A stretch of DNA of 64,000 bases from Acidobacterium sp. S8 (GTDB taxonomy: Bacteria > Acidobacteriota > Terriglobia > Terriglobales > Acidobacteriaceae), in the NCBI RefSeq assembly GCF_009765985.1, contig NZ_LMUM01000026.1, positions 83,491 through 147,490 of the forward strand, in the 5' to 3' direction. Shown one piece after another: positions 63,001-64,000 of the stretch. A program made the translations under genes and the position numbers. The notes below the pieces were generated by a model. It ran no database searches. It was not told where the DNA came from and saw only the letters and a program-made list of their open reading frames with translations. Positions within the stretch are counted from its first letter, which is position 1; the number at the start of each line of letters is the position of its first letter.

Positions 63001-63140
63001 TCGTTGGCGGACTCATCATGAGCCAACTGCTTACGCTCTACACGACGCCGGTAGTCTATCTATATCTCGATCGTCTTCGCCTTCGCGCTCAAGGCAAACA
63101 TCGCGATACATTCCACCCTCAGGGAGAAGCCGCATTATGA
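60051..63140 (+). CDS. RND efflux pump, MdtC-like
   Basis: 1029 residues of RND transporter, the usual length. The proton-relay aspartates in GFVVDDAIVVMEN and Lys in IGIVKKNAIMMIDFA are present, as is the docking segment GVIPLAAMTKAESTTTPISV without the insertion seen in its partner. It is coupled to the MdtB-like gene by ATGA and to the outer-membrane protein gene by another ATGA, so all four proteins should be made together. With MdtB it should form a heterotrimeric inner-membrane pump. Substrates are not predictable. Confidence 0.92.
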   Translation: MNISAPFIRRPVATTLLTIAVAIAGAVGFTVLPVSPLPQVDFPTISVQASLSGASAQIMASSVATPLERQFGHIAGVSEMTSSSSLGSTSITLQFDLTRDINGAARDVEAAINAARTYLPANLPGNPTYRKVNPADAPIMIIGLTSDIYDRSKLYDEASTVMQQKLSQIQGVGQVVVGGGALPSVRVEVNPTQLNSYGLTLSNVQSVLSTQNSDLARGQISNNAASSDIVVNGQISHAAEYAPIIIGYKNGAAVRLSDVAQVVDSTENIRNGGYLNGKPSIAIIIFRQPGANIIQTVDRIRSQLGFLKATIPQGVDMTIVMDRTTTIRASVNDVERSLIISVVLVILVVFLFLRSGRATLIPSVAVPVSLIGTFAVMYLFGFSLDNLSLMALTISTGFVVDDAIVVMENITRHLEDGMAPMAAALQGAKEIGFTVFSISMSLVAVFIPILLMGGIVGRLFREFAITLSTAIIVSMIISVTTTPMMCAHLLKTPKKEEHGRFYRVSEKFFDGMLLGYRRSLEWVLVNPGLTLVILIMVVVLNVVLMIRIPKGFFPQQDTGALVGGVQGPQDASFPVMDESIRTLVKTIKADPAVANVVGYVGSGNGGFIYTALKPLSERKIEAPGIINRLRPKLNRLPVASVFLQAAQDLRIGGRGSSALYQYTIQSDNIADLTHWAPILLQQIKKLPGFQDVNSDFQNAGLAEYLTYDRVTAARLGVSAQAINSALYSAFGQSQVSLIYTQFNQYYVVLEVAPPYWQSPEGLKNIYLYTGHGVIPLAAMTKAESTTTPISVAHTGLFPSVTVSFNLAPGVSLSQATERIQLMQNQLGTPETIHGFFAGTLQAYQQSLSSEPYLILTALLAVYIVLGILYESLMHPLTIISTLPSASVGAILALMLFKIDLNVISIIGIILLIGIVKKNAIMMIDFALMEEREHGKTTADAIFQACMLRFRPILMTTMAALFGALPLAFGTGTGSELRRPLGITIVGGLIMSQLLTLYTTPVVYLYLDRLRLRAQGKHRDTFHPQGEAAL

Positions 63141-64000
63141 GATCGCCTCTCCAGATTCCAGACCGTTCAAGATTCCGCACATTTCCGTCGATATGCAGTG
63201 CTCTTTTCCTCGGCTTACTGATCGCCGGATGCACCCCCGGGCCCAAATATCATGCGCCTGCCCCGCCGCCTTTGGCGGCTAAGTCCTACAAAGAATCAAC
63301 GGTTAATTTCCAAGATGCCGAGGGCTGGAAGGTCGCCAGTCCGCAGGACGCCATGCTCCGCGGCAAGTGGTGGGAGATCTTTCATGACTCTGAGCTGAAT
63401 GGCTATGAAGAACAAATCGAAATTAACAACCAGAACATCAAACAATATTTTGAGAATTTGATGGCCGCACGCGCCATGATCAGGGAAGCCCGCGCTCAAT
63501 ATTGGCCCACCATAACGACCAACCCTTCCTGGAACCGCTCCAAATCATCGGGAAATCTCGGCCAGAGTTCCACTGCCAATGCTGGGTCCACAAGCTCGAT
63601 CTGGTCGTTTCCTTTGGACATATCCTGGACACCCGACTTTTTCGGGAAGATCCGCAATGAGGTTAGGGAGGCCGAGTACGGAGCCCAGGTGAGTGCCGCA
63701 GATCTCGAAAATGAAAAACTGGTCGAACAAGCGACTCTAGCCGAGACTTATTTTCAACTTCGCGGTCAGGATGCTTTGGAAAAAGTTCTCAACGATACCG
63801 TTGAGTCCGATAAGAAAGCGCTTGAAATCAACAAGACTCTCTATGAAACGGGCATCAACGATTACCTGTCCGTCGCCGCAGCCGAGAGTACGCTCAAGAG
63901 CGCTGAATCCGCAGCACTCAATGTCGGAATTTCTCGTGCGCAGTACGAGCATGCCATTGCCACGTTACTTGGCAAGCCTGCCACTGATTTTTCCATTGCT
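63137..64000 (+). CDS. Outer-membrane efflux lipoprotein (NodT/OprM-like), C-terminus off the right edge
   Basis: The ATG at 63137 lies in the ATGA overlap with mdtC and the frame stays open to the end of the window (288 codons). A signal peptide ends in LLIAGC with a lipobox cysteine, and RGKWWEIFHDSELN matches the N-terminal region of OprM/NodT proteins. Later parts show the coiled-coil alpha barrel of a TolC-type channel (ENLMAARAMIREARAQYWPT). It completes the tripartite efflux system. The usual family length is about 480, so the C-terminal third or more is missing. Confidence 0.88.
   Translation, partial: MRSPLQIPDRSRFRTFPSICSALFLGLLIAGCTPGPKYHAPAPPPLAAKSYKESTVNFQDAEGWKVASPQDAMLRGKWWEIFHDSELNGYEEQIEINNQNIKQYFENLMAARAMIREARAQYWPTITTNPSWNRSKSSGNLGQSSTANAGSTSSIWSFPLDISWTPDFFGKIRNEVREAEYGAQVSAADLENEKLVEQATLAETYFQLRGQDALEKVLNDTVESDKKALEINKTLYETGINDYLSVAAAESTLKSAESAALNVGISRAQYEHAIATLLGKPATDFSIA

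Overview
The window is gene-dense bacterial chromosome of moderately high GC. The best guess for the host is Acidobacteriota, class Terriglobia. This rests on recognisable gene arrangements (kdp genes with an outer-membrane porin, an L-arabinose operon with a COG2407-type isomerase, a LarB/C/E operon) and on intergenic palindromes of types I associate with that group. No 16S rRNA or other decisive marker is present. I saw no rRNA, tRNA, CRISPR array, prophage or insertion sequence.

Layout. 1-4166 (minus): a membrane protein cut by the left edge, a CLC chloride transporter and a TPR membrane protein. 4265-8292 (plus): an aldo/keto reductase followed by larE-larC-larB, which make and load the nickel-pincer nucleotide cofactor; the usual client LarA is not in the window. 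8541-9503 (minus): a zinc-independent alcohol dehydrogenase/quinone reductase. 9879-15824 (minus): araD, an SSS symporter, a 70-residue membrane protein, a non-canonical L-arabinose isomerase and ribulokinase. A divergent LacI-type regulator (16010-17119) is separated from this operon by three operator-like palindromes. 17373-21462 (minus): a LysR regulator, then a translationally coupled lipase-maturation-factor/FAD-oxidoreductase pair.

21676-39284 is an exopolysaccharide/O-antigen locus. It carries a full set for GDP-D-glycero-alpha-D-manno-heptose (GmhA-, HddA-, GmhB- and HddC-like), a transaldolase able to supply the starting sedoheptulose-7-phosphate, an NAD-dependent epimerase, five glycosyltransferase or acyltransferase genes, a Wzc-like tyrosine autokinase, a Wza-like export protein, a Wzy/ExoQ polymerase, a Wzx flippase and a secreted GH28-like enzyme. 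Many plus-strand genes overlap by 4-14 bases, which suggests a translationally coupled operon. No priming glycosyltransferase is visible.

39587-44197 is housekeeping and metal homeostasis: proS with a clear terminator, a STAS protein, an Nramp Mn transporter and a DtxR/MntR regulator next to a perfect 20-base palindrome. 44409-53382 is potassium uptake: a porin, a KdpD-like kinase lacking the N-terminal half, KdpE, a 28-residue membrane peptide, KdpF, KdpA, KdpB and KdpC; the last two small genes are very short. 53418-54918 (minus) holds a mercaptopyruvate sulfurtransferase and a membrane-anchored degenerate rhodanese. 55499-64000 is an MdtABC-type RND efflux operon whose outer-membrane lipoprotein is cut by the right edge.

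All identifications come from reading translated sequence and known motifs; no database search was run. Starts were revised where ribosome-binding sites, stop/start overlaps or family N-termini argued for it.
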